A DNA stretch of 64,000 nt from Elusimicrobia bacterium GWA2_61_42 (GCA_001799615.1 MGTU01000014.1:27068-91067); one strand, 5' to 3'. Shown: positions 28,036 to 38,512, counted from the first letter of the stretch. Notes: generated by a model not told the origin, from the sequence alone. Made by a program: numbers and translations.

Positions 28036-30624
28036 CTAGTTGGTGGTCTTAAGCCTTTTTTTCCAGTCGGAAATGGCGGCCAAAGCCGACAGCGGGGTCA
28101 TATTGTCGGTATCGCACATTTTTACCTCGTCCAGCACGGGATGGCTGGAGAAAATAGGGAACAGGGGGGTCTGGTTCTCGTCCGAGGCCGCCACCTGGAT
28201 ATTCCCCTTGGTCTCGAGGGTGCGCAGGATCTCCCGCGCGCGCTGAATGGCGGAATCGGGCAGCCCGGCCAGCTGAGCCACGTGGATGCCGTAGGATTTG
28301 TCGGCCGGGCCCGGGCCTATCTTGTGCAGGAAGACCACCTCGGTCTTGCCGAGGGCGTTGGTCCATTCCTTCACCGAGATATTGCAGTTCTTGATGCCGG
28401 AGAACTTCTCGGCCAGCTCGGTCAGCTCGAAATAATGGGTGGCGAACAGCACCTTGGGCCCGCCTTCGGGCTTGTAGAGGTGCTCCACCACGGCCCAGGC
28501 GATGGAGATGCCGTCGAAAGTGGAAGTGCCGCGGCCCACCTCGTCGAGGAGGATGAGGCTGCGGGGCGTGGCCAGGCGCATGATGGCCGAGGTCTCGCGC
28601 ATTTCCACCATAAAGGTGGATTCGCCGCGGGCCATGCGGTCCTGCGCGCCTATGCGCGTCATGATGCGGTCCACCAGGCCGACCTCGGCGGCGCGGGCCG
28701 GCACGAAGGAGCCCATCTGCGCCATGATGACGGCGACGGCCGCCTGGCGCAGGTAAACGCTCTTGCCGCTCATGTTGGGGCCGGTGAGGATGATCACGCG
28801 GGCTTCGGCGCCGCCGATGTCCAGGTCGTTGGGGACGAAGGTTCCCGCCGGCAGAAAGCGCTCCACCGCCGGGTGGCGGCCTTCCTCTATCTTAAGTTCG
28901 TCGCCGGTGGTGACGCGGGGCCTTGAAAATTCATAGCGCACGGCGCTTTCGGCCAGCGCGTAGAACACGTCCAGCTCGGCCGCTCCGGAGGCGAAGGTCT
29001 TCAGCTCGCCGAGGGAAGCGCGCACCTTTTCGCGCAGTTCTCCGAACAGGTGGGTCTCCAGCTTGGACATCTTCTCTTCGGCCCCGAGGATCTTGTTCTC
29101 GAGGGTCTTCAGCTCTTCCGTGATGTAGCGCTCTGCGTTCACCAGCGTCTGCTTGCGCACAAAATAATGCGGCACTTTGGAGGCCTGCGCCTTGGAGACC
29201 TCTATAAAGTAGCCGAAAACTCCGTTATAGCCCACTTTCAGGGTGGCGATCTGCGTCTTTTCCTTCTCGCGCAGCTCGATGTCGGCCAGCAGCTTCTGGC
29301 TGTCCCGGCGCACCGCGCGCAGCTCGTCCAGCCCGGCGCTGTAGCCCTCGCAGATAACGCCGCCGTCGGACATCCTGGCGGGCGGGTTCTCCGCCAGCGC
29401 GCGCTCCAGCTCGGCGCGCAGCCCGTTGAGGGCGTGGGAAACGCCGTCCAGGCGCGAAGCCAGCTCGGGGGCGCGTTCGAAGAAGCCGCCGGTGCTCAAA
29501 AGCAGTTTAAGCCGGGGCAGCTGGCCCAAAGCCTTCCTGACCGCGGCCAGGTCCCTGGGGGAGGCGCTGAGGTTTATCACGCGGCCCAGCAGGCGCTCCA
29601 CGTCCGGCACCTGCGCGAGGATGTCGCCCAGCTGCTCCCTGGCCTCGCGGCTCTCGGCGAGGAAAGCGGTAAAAGCCTGGCGGGAAAGGATCTCGCGGAT
29701 GTCCGAAAGCGGCTCCAGGATCCAGCGCTTCAGCAGGCGGGAGCCCATGGAGGTCCTGGACTGGTCCAGCACGCCCCACAGGGTCTTGGAATCGTCGCCG
29801 TCCGGGGAAGCGACCAGTTCCAGCGTCTTTATGGCCGATTCGTCGAGCTGTAGGCGGTTGGCCGGCTCGTAATAAGAGGGCGAAAAAACCTCTTTAAGCC
29901 CGGGCTGGGTCTGGCGCACGTAGGACGTCACTTTCAGCGCGGTCCTCATGGCCAGCTTGTGGTTCTGCCAGACGGGCTGGGCTGCCCAGGCCGGCGGCGG
30001 GGCGTCGGCCCTGTTGTATTCGGTAATGACTACCTGGCCGAAGCTGAGGCCGCGCCTGAGCAGCTCTTTGACGGTCTTGGTATCGGCCAGGATCTCGGCC
30101 GGTCCCGTCTTGGAAACGAAGGACGCCAGCTGGTACAGGTCGGGGTCGTTGAGGTTCTGCGTGGCCAGGAAGTCCCCGGTGGAGGCGTCGAAGGAAGCCA
30201 GGCCCCAGCCGACGATATCGATGTGCAGCGCCACCAGGTAATTGGCGGCGCGGGGCCGCAGCAGCTCGTCCTCCACCACGGTGCCGGGGGTGATCAGGCG
30301 CACCACCTCGCGCTTGAAAAGCTTGGTCTTCTTCGCTTCGCCGTCGGCGGGGCCGGTCTGCTCGCAGATGGCCACCTTGTGGCCGGCGGCCAGCAGGCGG
30401 GCTATATAATTGGAAGCGGAATGATGCGGTACGCCGCACATGGGCACGCTCTGGCGGGCGGTCAGCGTAAGGCCCAGCTCCGCGCTGGCGATCTTGGCGT
30501 CTTCGAAGAACATCTCGTAGAAGTCGCCCAGGCGGAAAAAAAGCAGCGCGTGCGGGTAGGCGTTCTTCAGCGCCTGGTACTGCTGCATCAAAGGGGTTTC
30601 CGGGGTTTCTATCTGTTGGGTCAT
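28036..30624 (-). CDS. mutS: DNA mismatch repair protein MutS
   Basis: TPLMQQYQALKNAYPHALLFFRLGDFYEMFFEDA; Walker A ITGPNMSGKSVYLRQAA; LILLDEVGRGTSTFDGISIAWA. Confidence 0.97.
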   Translation of the reverse strand: MTQQIETPETPLMQQYQALKNAYPHALLFFRLGDFYEMFFEDAKIASAELGLTLTARQSVPMCGVPHHSASNYIARLLAAGHKVAICEQTGPADGEAKKTKLFKREVVRLITPGTVVEDELLRPRAANYLVALHIDIVGWGLASFDASTGDFLATQNLNDPDLYQLASFVSKTGPAEILADTKTVKELLRRGLSFGQVVITEYNRADAPPPAWAAQPVWQNHKLAMRTALKVTSYVRQTQPGLKEVFSPSYYEPANRLQLDESAIKTLELVASPDGDDSKTLWGVLDQSRTSMGSRLLKRWILEPLSDIREILSRQAFTAFLAESREAREQLGDILAQVPDVERLLGRVINLSASPRDLAAVRKALGQLPRLKLLLSTGGFFERAPELASRLDGVSHALNGLRAELERALAENPPARMSDGGVICEGYSAGLDELRAVRRDSQKLLADIELREKEKTQIATLKVGYNGVFGYFIEVSKAQASKVPHYFVRKQTLVNAERYITEELKTLENKILGAEEKMSKLETHLFGELREKVRASLGELKTFASGAAELDVFYALAESAVRYEFSRPRVTTGDELKIEEGRHPAVERFLPAGTFVPNDLDIGGAEARVIILTGPNMSGKSVYLRQAAVAVIMAQMGSFVPARAAEVGLVDRIMTRIGAQDRMARGESTFMVEMRETSAIMRLATPRSLILLDEVGRGTSTFDGISIAWAVVEHLYKPEGGPKVLFATHYFELTELAEKFSGIKNCNISVKEWTNALGKTEVVFLHKIGPGPADKSYGIHVAQLAGLPDSAIQRAREILRTLETKGNIQVAASDENQTPLFPIFSSHPVLDEVKMCDTDNMTPLSALAAISDWKKRLKTTN

Positions 30625-30665
30625 AAATCAGTCCGGCAAAGCGGTAAAGGGGAAGACCGGCGGGT

Positions 30666-31685
30666 TTAGTTTTCGTCAGTGCCGCTGTCGGGCCGCCGGG
30701 GCGTCTCGCTGCCCGTATATTGTATCAAAAGGGCTTCCGCCTCTTTAAGGGTTTTAAGCTGCATGAACGAGGCCCTGGCCCCGGCGGCCCCCGGCAGGCC
30801 TTTCAGCCAGTAGCCCACCAGCTTGCGCGCCCGGGCCAGGCCGTGCTCTTCGCCGTAAATGCCGGCGTTCAGCTCCAGAAAACGAAGAAAAAGACGCATA
30901 CGGGCGGCCTGGGTGACGGCGCCGCCCGGCAGCCCGGAAAGGCCGGCGGCTATCTCGGCGAAAACGGCCGGGTTGAACACCGCGGCCCGCCCTATGCCGA
31001 CGCCCGAGCAGCCCGTGTCCAGGATGGCGCGCGCCTGCGCGGCGTTCTCCACGCCGCCGTTGCCGAAAACCGGGATCTTCACGGCCGCGGCGGAGGCCGC
31101 CATGGCCTCCAGGTCCACCGGGCCGGTATGGAACTGCGACGCGGGCCTGCCGTGCAGGGTGATGGCGGCGGCGCCGGCTTCCTCGGCGACCCGGGCCAGC
31201 ATGGGGCCCAAATTCTCCCCGGCGACGAGGCCCACCCGGAACTTCACCGTAACGGGGACTTTCACGCTTTTTACCATGCTTGAAATTATATCCGCCAGCA
31301 GCAGCGGCGTCTTCATCAGCGCGGCCCCGGAACCGGAGCGCATCACTTTTTTAACGGGGCACCCGGCGTTTATGTCTATGACGTCGGCGCCGGCCAGCTC
31401 CGCCGCCTGCGCGGCCAGGGCCATGGAGGAGGGGTCGGCCCCGAAAAGCTGTATGGCGGCCGGGTGCTCGCCGGGCAGCAGCTCCAGCATCCTGAAGGAT
31501 TTTTTGTTCTTGTATTTCAGGCTTTCGGCCGAGACCATCTCGGTAACCACCAGGCCCGCGCCGCCCTCGGCGGCGAGAATGCGGAAAGCGGCGTTGGTAA
31601 TGCCGGCCATGGGAGCCAGCGCCAGGTTGTTCTTCAGGGCCACGCGGCCTATGGAAACGGGGTGTAAAAGGTCTTTATTGGTCAC
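30666..31685 (-). CDS. dus: tRNA-dihydrouridine synthase (DusB-type)
   Basis: LAPMAGITNAAFRILA, DINAGCPVKKVMRSGSGAALM, VFGNGGV. Confidence 0.92.
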   Translation of the reverse strand: MTNKDLLHPVSIGRVALKNNLALAPMAGITNAAFRILAAEGGAGLVVTEMVSAESLKYKNKKSFRMLELLPGEHPAAIQLFGADPSSMALAAQAAELAGADVIDINAGCPVKKVMRSGSGAALMKTPLLLADIISSMVKSVKVPVTVKFRVGLVAGENLGPMLARVAEEAGAAAITLHGRPASQFHTGPVDLEAMAASAAAVKIPVFGNGGVENAAQARAILDTGCSGVGIGRAAVFNPAVFAEIAAGLSGLPGGAVTQAARMRLFLRFLELNAGIYGEEHGLARARKLVGYWLKGLPGAAGARASFMQLKTLKEAEALLIQYTGSETPRRPDSGTDEN

Positions 31686-32410
31686 GGGTTCAAAGCGTAG
31701 CTGCCGTCGTGGGCAAGCGTAAATTCCTTGGGCGCGCGCCTCAGGACGGGGGTCGTCTCTTTGGCGGGAGCGCCCACTTTGCGCAGCACGGCCAGCTGAA
31801 AGGCAAAAGCGCGGTCCTCGGTCTCGAGGATGACGCCCAGGCTCTTGTAGTCCAGTTTGGCGGGATTGGCCTCGGGCACGCTGGCGTCCGCCTCGCCCGG
31901 CGGGGGGGGGGCGCGCCGCGTACGCTTCCTGGTGTTAAGCTCGTACCAGGCGTGCCACGCCTGGTGGGCTATGATCCCGGCGCACCAGGTAAGCGAGCGG
32001 AAAGCGTGATCGGAGGAAAGCGCGGCCACGGTGCGGCCGCCGTCCAGGTAAAAGCCGGTCTTGTTCTCGTTGCGGATCACGGAAAGATTTTTTTTCAGGA
32101 ACAGGAAGGTATCCCTGTCCGCCATCCAGATCAGCTTGAGGGCGTGCGTGACCTGGCTTTTGAATTCCGGCGGGCCCTGCACGTCCAGCCCGAGCTCCGG
32201 GTTGTAGGCCTCGGGCAGCGGGAGACGGGAGCGCGGGCGGGCCGCGGCCGGCGGCTCTTCCTGCAGGGCGGCCGGGGCGGCGGCTTCCTCCCTCACGGCC
32301 TGCACGCGCCCGTTAACATAATACCAGACGCCGGCCCCCATCACCGCCAGCGGCAGGAAGGCCAGCACCTTGTGGGTGCGGAAGAAACTTACGTGTTCTG
32401 TTTCCGGCAT
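31682..32410 (-). CDS. Single-pass membrane/exported protein of unknown function
   Basis: 242-aa ORF with N-terminal TM (VLAFLPLAVMGAGVWYYVNG); contains a C10 homopolymer tract. Confidence 0.7.
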   Translation of the reverse strand: MPETEHVSFFRTHKVLAFLPLAVMGAGVWYYVNGRVQAVREEAAAPAALQEEPPAAARPRSRLPLPEAYNPELGLDVQGPPEFKSQVTHALKLIWMADRDTFLFLKKNLSVIRNENKTGFYLDGGRTVAALSSDHAFRSLTWCAGIIAHQAWHAWYELNTRKRTRRAPPPPGEADASVPEANPAKLDYKSLGVILETEDRAFAFQLAVLRKVGAPAKETTPVLRRAPKEFTLAHDGSYALNP

Positions 32411-32427
32411 ATCGGGTCAATAAATAC

Positions 32428-32462
32428 GGGGACCGTAAAACGCTCCGCGCCTTACGGTCCCC
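32428..32462 (-). terminator. Terminator hairpin after zinc-ribbon gene
   Basis: GGGGACCGTAA (32428-32438) / TTACGGTCCCC (32452-32462), perfect 11-bp stem; weak T-tract. Confidence 0.5.
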
Positions 32463-32478
32463 GCCGCGCGTTCCGCAG

Positions 32479-32880
32479 TTATTTGGTCGATTTGAGGTAC
32501 GAGTTGTAGAAAGCCTGCAGCTCGCTGTCGGCGTCCTGGAATTCCAGCACGTGCTTTTTGCAGCCGCGCCTGGAACAGATCTGCACCATGCCGCCGGCCT
32601 TCAGCTCGAAAGCTATCATCTGCGAGCCGCACGCGTCGCACTTGCGGGTGCTCTTCAGGTCGGCCTTGCAGTGGGGGCAGCGGAAGCCGGCTACCTTGCC
32701 CAGCGGGATGGGCAGGGCCGTCTCGGCCTTGTAGCTGCCGTAGAGGGAGCTGAGGTAAAGGGGGGCGTGTTTGCCCGCGTAGGTCAGGTTAACCTCTATC
32801 GAGGGAGCGGCGTCCAGCTTGGTGCCGGCGTTCATCAGTGATTTAGAGCAGTGGGGACATTTTACTTTAACGCTTAACAT
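32479..32880 (-). CDS. Zinc-ribbon protein of unknown function
   Basis: CPHCSKSLMNAG, CPHCKADLKSTRKCDACGSQM; start MLSVKVKCPHC. Confidence 0.75.
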   Translation of the reverse strand: MLSVKVKCPHCSKSLMNAGTKLDAAPSIEVNLTYAGKHAPLYLSSLYGSYKAETALPIPLGKVAGFRCPHCKADLKSTRKCDACGSQMIAFELKAGGMVQICSRRGCKKHVLEFQDADSELQAFYNSYLKSTK

Positions 32881-32968
32881 CGGGGCCTCCAGGAAACCAG
32901 GAATACGCCGGGGGCGCAAGCCCGCCGGTAACGCTTATGATACTAAATTATCCCGCCGGCCCAGCGGC

Positions 32969-34915
32969 CTATTCGTAGCGCAGCGCTTCTATGGGGGAAA
33001 GCAGGGAGGCCTTCCTGGCCGGCCAGAAGCCGAACACGATGCCCACCCCGGCCGAAAAGCCGAAAGCCAGGGCCACGGAAAGCGGCGAAATATAGACGGC
33101 CCAGCCGGAGATCTTCGACAGGAGCAGCGAACTGCCCGCGCCCGCTATAATGCCGATCACCCCGCCCACCACCGAAACGATAACGGCCTCGATCAGGAAC
33201 TGCAGCAGCACCGCGCGGCTGGTGGCGCCGATGGCCTTCCGGAGGCCGATCTCCTTGGTGCGCTCGCTCACGCTGACCAGCATGATGTTCATGATGCCGA
33301 TGCCGCCCACGATGAGCGAGATGCCGGCGATCATGCCGAGCAGCGTGCTGAAGGTCTTTATGGTCCCCGTCAGCATGGTCTGCAGTTCGGCCATGTTCAT
33401 CAGCATCACGTCGTCGTCCTTGTGGGCCGGCACGTTGTGCCGCTTGCGCATCAGCGCCTTGACCTTCTCCTGCACCCCGTCCATCTTGGTATAGTCGGAG
33501 ACTTCCAGCCAGACGGAGTCCACGTAATTCTTGCCCAGCACGATCTTCATGGCGGTCTGCAGCGGGATCACCACCACGTCGTCCTGGTCGCGCGGGCCCT
33601 GCGCGCCCTTGAGGGGCAGCACGCCGATCACGGTAAAGTTCTTGCGGTTGATCTTTATGGTCTTGCCCACGGGGTCCTCCCCGGCGAACAGCTCCTTGAC
33701 CACGGTATTGCCGACCAGCGCCACCTTGGCCAGGCGCGCGCCCTCGGCGTCGGAGAAAAAGCGCCCGTAATAAGGCTGGGAATTGCGCATGGAGGCGTAA
33801 ACGGCGCCCACGCCGTTGACCGAGGTGCGGGTGTTCTTGGCCCCGTAGACCACCTGCGCGCTGCCGGTGACGTTGGAGTCCGTCCGGGTGACGTTCTCTA
33901 TCTCCGAGATGGCTTTGGCGTCCTCCATGGTCAGGCGCGTCACCGCGCCGGCGCCCATGCTGGCTCCGCCCGGCCCCCTGAACATGCCGGGCATGACGGC
34001 CAGGAGGTTGGTGCCCAGCGAGGACATGGATTTCTGTATGGCCTTCTGCGCGCCGGTGCCCACGGCCAGCATGGCAATCAGGGCCCCTACGCCTATAATG
34101 ATGCCCAGCATCGTCAGCAGCGACCGGGTCTTATTGCTGATGATGGAGCTGACCGAGGACGCCAGGTTCTCGGCCACCTCCCGCCAGCTCAGAAAAAAAG
34201 TTTTGGGGATATGCAGGCGCTTGAGCTCTTTGGCGGCGGGCGGGGCTTTGCGGACCACGTCCTCTATGATCATGCCGTCCTTGAGCTTTATCACGCGGTC
34301 CGCCCAGGCGGCGATATCCGGCTCGTGGGTGACCATCACCACGGTGATGCCGCGCTCGTTGAGCTTGCGGAAGATCTGCATGATCTCGTCGGACTGGGCG
34401 GAAGCCAGGTTGCCGGTGGGCTCGTCGGCGAAGATGATCTTGGGGTCGTTGACCAGCGAGCGCGCGATGGCCACGCGCTGCTGCTGCCCGCCGGAAAGCT
34501 GGTTGGGCCGGTGGCCGGCGCGGTCGGCGAGGCCGACCTGCTCCAGGTATTTGGCGGCTTCGTGCGGCCTGGCCTTCTCGCCCAGGTAGATCTGCGGCAG
34601 GGCCACGTTGGAGGCGGCGGTGATGCGCGGCAGCAGGTTGAACTGCTGGAACACGAAACCCAGGATGCGCGCCCGCAGGTACGACAGCTCCACGTCGTCC
34701 AGCTCGGACACTTCGCGGCCGAAGAGCTTGTAGGAGCCGGAGCTGGGGCGGTCCAGCAGGCCCAGGATGTGCATCAGCGTGGACTTGCCGGAGCCGGACG
34801 GGCCCATGATGGCCACGAACTCGCCCTCCCTGATGGACAGGTCCACGCCCTTGAGCACCGCGAGCGGCTCGTCGCCCATCTGGTAAATTTTCTTGATGCC
34901 TTTGAGTTCTATCAT
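32969..34915 (-). CDS. macB: MacB-type ABC transporter, fused ATPase/permease
   Basis: GPSGSGKSTLMHILGLLDRPSSG, LSGGQQQRVAIARSL, MacB periplasmic core and FtsX-like permease region. Confidence 0.93.
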   Translation of the reverse strand: MIELKGIKKIYQMGDEPLAVLKGVDLSIREGEFVAIMGPSGSGKSTLMHILGLLDRPSSGSYKLFGREVSELDDVELSYLRARILGFVFQQFNLLPRITAASNVALPQIYLGEKARPHEAAKYLEQVGLADRAGHRPNQLSGGQQQRVAIARSLVNDPKIIFADEPTGNLASAQSDEIMQIFRKLNERGITVVMVTHEPDIAAWADRVIKLKDGMIIEDVVRKAPPAAKELKRLHIPKTFFLSWREVAENLASSVSSIISNKTRSLLTMLGIIIGVGALIAMLAVGTGAQKAIQKSMSSLGTNLLAVMPGMFRGPGGASMGAGAVTRLTMEDAKAISEIENVTRTDSNVTGSAQVVYGAKNTRTSVNGVGAVYASMRNSQPYYGRFFSDAEGARLAKVALVGNTVVKELFAGEDPVGKTIKINRKNFTVIGVLPLKGAQGPRDQDDVVVIPLQTAMKIVLGKNYVDSVWLEVSDYTKMDGVQEKVKALMRKRHNVPAHKDDDVMLMNMAELQTMLTGTIKTFSTLLGMIAGISLIVGGIGIMNIMLVSVSERTKEIGLRKAIGATSRAVLLQFLIEAVIVSVVGGVIGIIAGAGSSLLLSKISGWAVYISPLSVALAFGFSAGVGIVFGFWPARKASLLSPIEALRYE

Positions 34916-34951
34916 AATATTATCCGGGGCCGCGGCAGGACCGAAAGCCGC

Positions 34952-35932
34952 CTAGTGGGAGCCGGTGACGCGGCGCTGCTGCCTGTTCAGCGTCGGGCGC
35001 TTGGGCATCAGCGGGTTGCTGCCGGAGGAGTCCACCTGCGCGGAATACCCGCCGGCCGCGTAGAACACGGTCTCGCCTGCCTCCAGGCCGGAGGTGATCT
35101 CCACCTGCTCGGCCTCGTTCTGGCCCGTCTCCACCACGGAATAAACCGGCTGGCCTTTCTCGAGCTTTTTGATCACCGCGGTACGGCCCTGCGGGTCCGT
35201 CACCACGGCCGCGGCGGGGATCAGCAGCACGCCCCGGCGCTCGGAGATCCTGATCTTTATGTTGGCCGTCATCTGCGACCGGAAGAACTCCGGCACGCGC
35301 TCGGGGCGCAGCTTTACGGTATAGGTCACCACGTTGCTCTTGGTGGTGCCTTCGTCCAGGATCTTGAAGACCTCGCCGCGCACGCTCTTGTCCGGGTAGG
35401 CGTCCAGCACCAGCGTGGCGCGCTGGCCCTTCCTGACTTTGCCGATATCGGCCTCGTCGAGGCTGGCGGAAACGATAAGCTTGTCCGAAATGGCGAACAG
35501 CACCGTGCTGGCGCCCACAGTCTGGCCCTGCACGACGTTCTTGAGGATCAGGGTGCCGTCTATGGGCGAAATGACCTTGATCGGCTTGTAGGTCTCCTGC
35601 CACTGCCTGTACTGGTCGTCCCCGGCGGCGCGCGCCGCGTCCAGGATGGCCACGCGGTCGGAGGAGCTCATCAGGGCCAGCACCTCGCCGGCCTTTATTT
35701 TATCCCCTTCCTCCACCAGGATCTCCTCAATGCGGCCGGAGGAGGAGGGCTGGATCTCCACCCGGTTCAGGGGTTCCACTACGCCGGTGGTGTCCACCAC
35801 TTCCGACAGGTCGCGCAGCTCGGCCTGCGCGGACAGGTATTTGGGCTTGGCGTCGGCGCCTTTCTTCTTGAAAGCGTACCAGCCGCCGCCGGCCAGCGCG
35901 GCGATGACGAGGAGGATGATGATCTTTTTCAT
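34952..35932 (-). CDS. macA: Efflux periplasmic adaptor subunit (MacA/HlyD family)
   Basis: VVEPLNRVEIQPSSSGRIEEILVEEGDKIKAGEVLA; APIDGTL-like ISPIDGTLILKNVVQGQTV. Confidence 0.9.
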   Translation of the reverse strand: MKKIIILLVIAALAGGGWYAFKKKGADAKPKYLSAQAELRDLSEVVDTTGVVEPLNRVEIQPSSSGRIEEILVEEGDKIKAGEVLALMSSSDRVAILDAARAAGDDQYRQWQETYKPIKVISPIDGTLILKNVVQGQTVGASTVLFAISDKLIVSASLDEADIGKVRKGQRATLVLDAYPDKSVRGEVFKILDEGTTKSNVVTYTVKLRPERVPEFFRSQMTANIKIRISERRGVLLIPAAAVVTDPQGRTAVIKKLEKGQPVYSVVETGQNEAEQVEITSGLEAGETVFYAAGGYSAQVDSSGSNPLMPKRPTLNRQQRRVTGSH

Positions 35933-35949
35933 ATTGTTTTCCCTTATCC

Positions 35950-37212
35950 TTACTTTTCCATGGTCACGCCGAGCAGCTGCTCCAGGGCCTGTTTGCGGCT
36001 GTGGGCCGAGCGGGCGTAGTCCAGCTGGTTCAGGTCGGAGTCCACGAAGTTCTGCTCCACGTTCTCAAGGTCTATAAAGCTGATCTTGCCGGCCATGTAC
36101 TTTATCTGCGCCTCTTTGTAGCGCTCCTCGTTGGCCGCCAGCAGGGACACGGCCGCCCTGGCGGTCTCGGCCGCGCTCTGGTAGTCGTCGTAGCCGGAGC
36201 GCAGCGAGGCGGACAGGGAGATCCTGGCGGCCTTGAAAGTCTCTTCCGCGGCCGTCAGCGCCTTCTTATAGGCGGACAGGTTGTTGAAATAATAGGTGGG
36301 GCCGCCGGAGAACAGCGGCACGCTCAGGCTCAGGCCCATGGACCAGCTCTTGTCCTGCGGGAACTCGGTGGCGCCGCTCCAGCCGTAGGAGCCGCTGGCC
36401 TTGAGGGACGGGTAGGCATAGTAGCGGGCCGAGCTGGTGCGCTCTTTGGCCGCTTCCAGCGTCTTCCTGGCGGCGACTATGCCGGGCGACTTTTCGAGCG
36501 CCGCGGCCACGTCGGTTTCTTCCAGGGTGAAAGCCGGCACGCCGATATCGCCTTTGGCCAGCACGGTTCGCGCGCCTTCCAGGCCTATGGCCTCCAGCAG
36601 GGCGCGCTGGGCGGAGAGCAGCTGGCGGGCGGCCTTCTTCACCGAAACTTCGGCGTTGACGGCCAGGGCCTCGGTGTAAAGCGCGTTGCCCTTGGATTCC
36701 ATGCCGCTTTCGTATTTAAGCCGTATGAGTTTGGCGTTCTCAAGCCTGATGTTATAGATCTTCTTCTGCACTTCGGCCCTTTTCTGGGCGAAAAGCAGGT
36801 CGGCGAAGGCGCCGGCCAGGGCCTGCCGGGCGGCAGCCGAGGCGGCCAGGTAATCAGCCTCCGCCTTCTCCCTGGAAATGCGGGCGCTCTTTACGGAGGA
36901 GACGGTCCGCAGGTTCAGCAGTTCCTGAGAAGCGGAGACGGAGGCCCCCCAGCGGTTGGCGGGGGAGGAGGCGTCGCTCCCGCTGCGCGACACGGAATGG
37001 GAGACGCTGACCTGGGGCAGATAGGAATTCAGCCCGGCCAGGTAATTATACCCGGCCTGCTCCATGGCCGCCCTGGAGGCCTTCACCGAGGGATTGTTGT
37101 CCAGCGCCAATTTGCGCGCCTCGTCCCAGGAAAGGGACAGCTCCTGCGCGGCCGCCGGGCCGCAGACCGCCAGCGCCGCCGCCAGGGTAAGGAATAGTTT
37201 TTTTATGGTCAT
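35950..37212 (-). CDS. TolC-family outer membrane efflux protein
   Basis: LSWDEARKLALDNNPSVKASRAAMEQAGYNYLAGLNSYLPQVSVS; repeated TolC-like halves. Confidence 0.9.
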   Translation of the reverse strand: MTIKKLFLTLAAALAVCGPAAAQELSLSWDEARKLALDNNPSVKASRAAMEQAGYNYLAGLNSYLPQVSVSHSVSRSGSDASSPANRWGASVSASQELLNLRTVSSVKSARISREKAEADYLAASAAARQALAGAFADLLFAQKRAEVQKKIYNIRLENAKLIRLKYESGMESKGNALYTEALAVNAEVSVKKAARQLLSAQRALLEAIGLEGARTVLAKGDIGVPAFTLEETDVAAALEKSPGIVAARKTLEAAKERTSSARYYAYPSLKASGSYGWSGATEFPQDKSWSMGLSLSVPLFSGGPTYYFNNLSAYKKALTAAEETFKAARISLSASLRSGYDDYQSAAETARAAVSLLAANEERYKEAQIKYMAGKISFIDLENVEQNFVDSDLNQLDYARSAHSRKQALEQLLGVTMEK

Positions 37213-37304
37213 AGGTTTGGTCTTACGGCCGCGTTCCTTATAGCAACGCGCCTGGCCCCGGTTTTATTGCATATTTTCTACCGACCGGTAAATTAATTAT
37301 AGCA

Positions 37305-37345
37305 AAAGGGCCCGCCCCCATGCCGCGGGCGGGCCCTTTTTGCGG
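37305..37345 (-). terminator. Terminator (potentially bidirectional)
   Basis: AAGGGCCCGCCC...GGGCGGGCCCTTTTT strong stem. Confidence 0.7.
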
Positions 37346-37354
37346 CCTGGCGCC

Positions 37355-38512
37355 TTATTTCAGCTTTTCCTGGCCGGAGAAGCTGCGCTCCAGTCTGAAA
37401 CCGGCGAGGATCTCTTTGTCATCGGCGGAGGGAGAGCCCGCCATATGCGCGGCCAGCGCCTCCCCGAGGCCCGGCCCGAGCATGAAACCCTGGCCGCACA
37501 TGCCTACCGCCAGCACATAACCCTTCAGGGCGGCGGGCAGGTCCACCACCGGGAAACCGTCCGGGGTCATGGGGTAAAGCCCGCGCCAGGTGCGGCGCAC
37601 CTTCAGGTTGGCCAGGCTGGGCATCAGCGCGATCATGCGCCGGGAGATCTCCGGCAGGAATTCGGAAGTGGAGCGCCTGTCGCCGCCCCAGAGCTGCGGC
37701 TGCGGGGTGAGACAGAACACTATCTGCCCTTCCCAGTTCTGGTAGAAATAATAGTTCTTGGATTTGTCGCCGGGACGGATATCCACCACCATCGGTTCGA
37801 AGAACCGCTCGGCGGGCTCGGTAATGCCCGCTTCGTGGCAGTCCGGCCTTACCGGCACCTTTACGCCCGCCAGCAGCGAAACCTCCGCCGCCTGCGCGCC
37901 GGCCGCGTTGACCACCCACGAAGCGTAATACCGGCCCTGGGGAGTCAGCACGCCTTTCGCCGCGCCGTTCTCCTTGAGTATTTCCTTAACCGGCTCTTTA
38001 AAGCGGAATTCCGCCCCCAGCTTCAGGGCGCGCCGGTAAAAAGCGTTGCCGCTGAGCAGGGGGGAAGCGGAGCCGTCGTCCGGCGACCAGGTGCCGCCCC
38101 GCAAATCCTTGGCGGCTATGCCCGGCACCAGCGCCCGGACCTTCTCCGGCCCTACCCAGTCGATATTGAGGCCCAGGCCGCGCTGCACTTTGAGCAGGTC
38201 CCTCAGCACGGCTTCGTCGTTCTCGGTATACACGGGAAAAAGGTAGCCGCCCTTTATCCAGCCGATATCGTCGCCGTGCTTCTTCTCCCAGGTGGAAAAG
38301 ATCTCGAGGCTGCGCAGGCAGGCTTTTATCTTGGAGGCGTCGGAATGGGTGGCGCGCACCCCGCCTATGGCGCATTTATTCTGGCCCTGGCCGGGGGAGG
38401 CTTCTGCCTCCAGCACCAGGGTTTTCAGCTTGCGCTCCGCCAGCGCCATGGCCAGCGGCGTGCCTATGCTGCCCGCGCCTATGATGATTACGTCGTAATT
38501 GTTTTGAGCCAT
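37355..38512 (-). CDS. FAD-dependent oxidoreductase (DadA/glycine-oxidase-like, HcnC-type)
   Basis: MAQNNYDVIIIGAGSIGTPLAMALAERKLKTLVLEA; WRGLYPMTPDGFPVV; start corrected from 38572. Confidence 0.85.
   Translation of the reverse strand: MAQNNYDVIIIGAGSIGTPLAMALAERKLKTLVLEAEASPGQGQNKCAIGGVRATHSDASKIKACLRSLEIFSTWEKKHGDDIGWIKGGYLFPVYTENDEAVLRDLLKVQRGLGLNIDWVGPEKVRALVPGIAAKDLRGGTWSPDDGSASPLLSGNAFYRRALKLGAEFRFKEPVKEILKENGAAKGVLTPQGRYYASWVVNAAGAQAAEVSLLAGVKVPVRPDCHEAGITEPAERFFEPMVVDIRPGDKSKNYYFYQNWEGQIVFCLTPQPQLWGGDRRSTSEFLPEISRRMIALMPSLANLKVRRTWRGLYPMTPDGFPVVDLPAALKGYVLAVGMCGQGFMLGPGLGEALAAHMAGSPSADDKEILAGFRLERSFSGQEKLK

Noticed and set aside
32819-36019. 1066-aa + strand ORF
   Set aside because: Antisense to the clear macB and macA genes; composition (H, G, Q, R-rich) is typical of the antisense frame of GC-rich coding DNA. 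No domain recognised.
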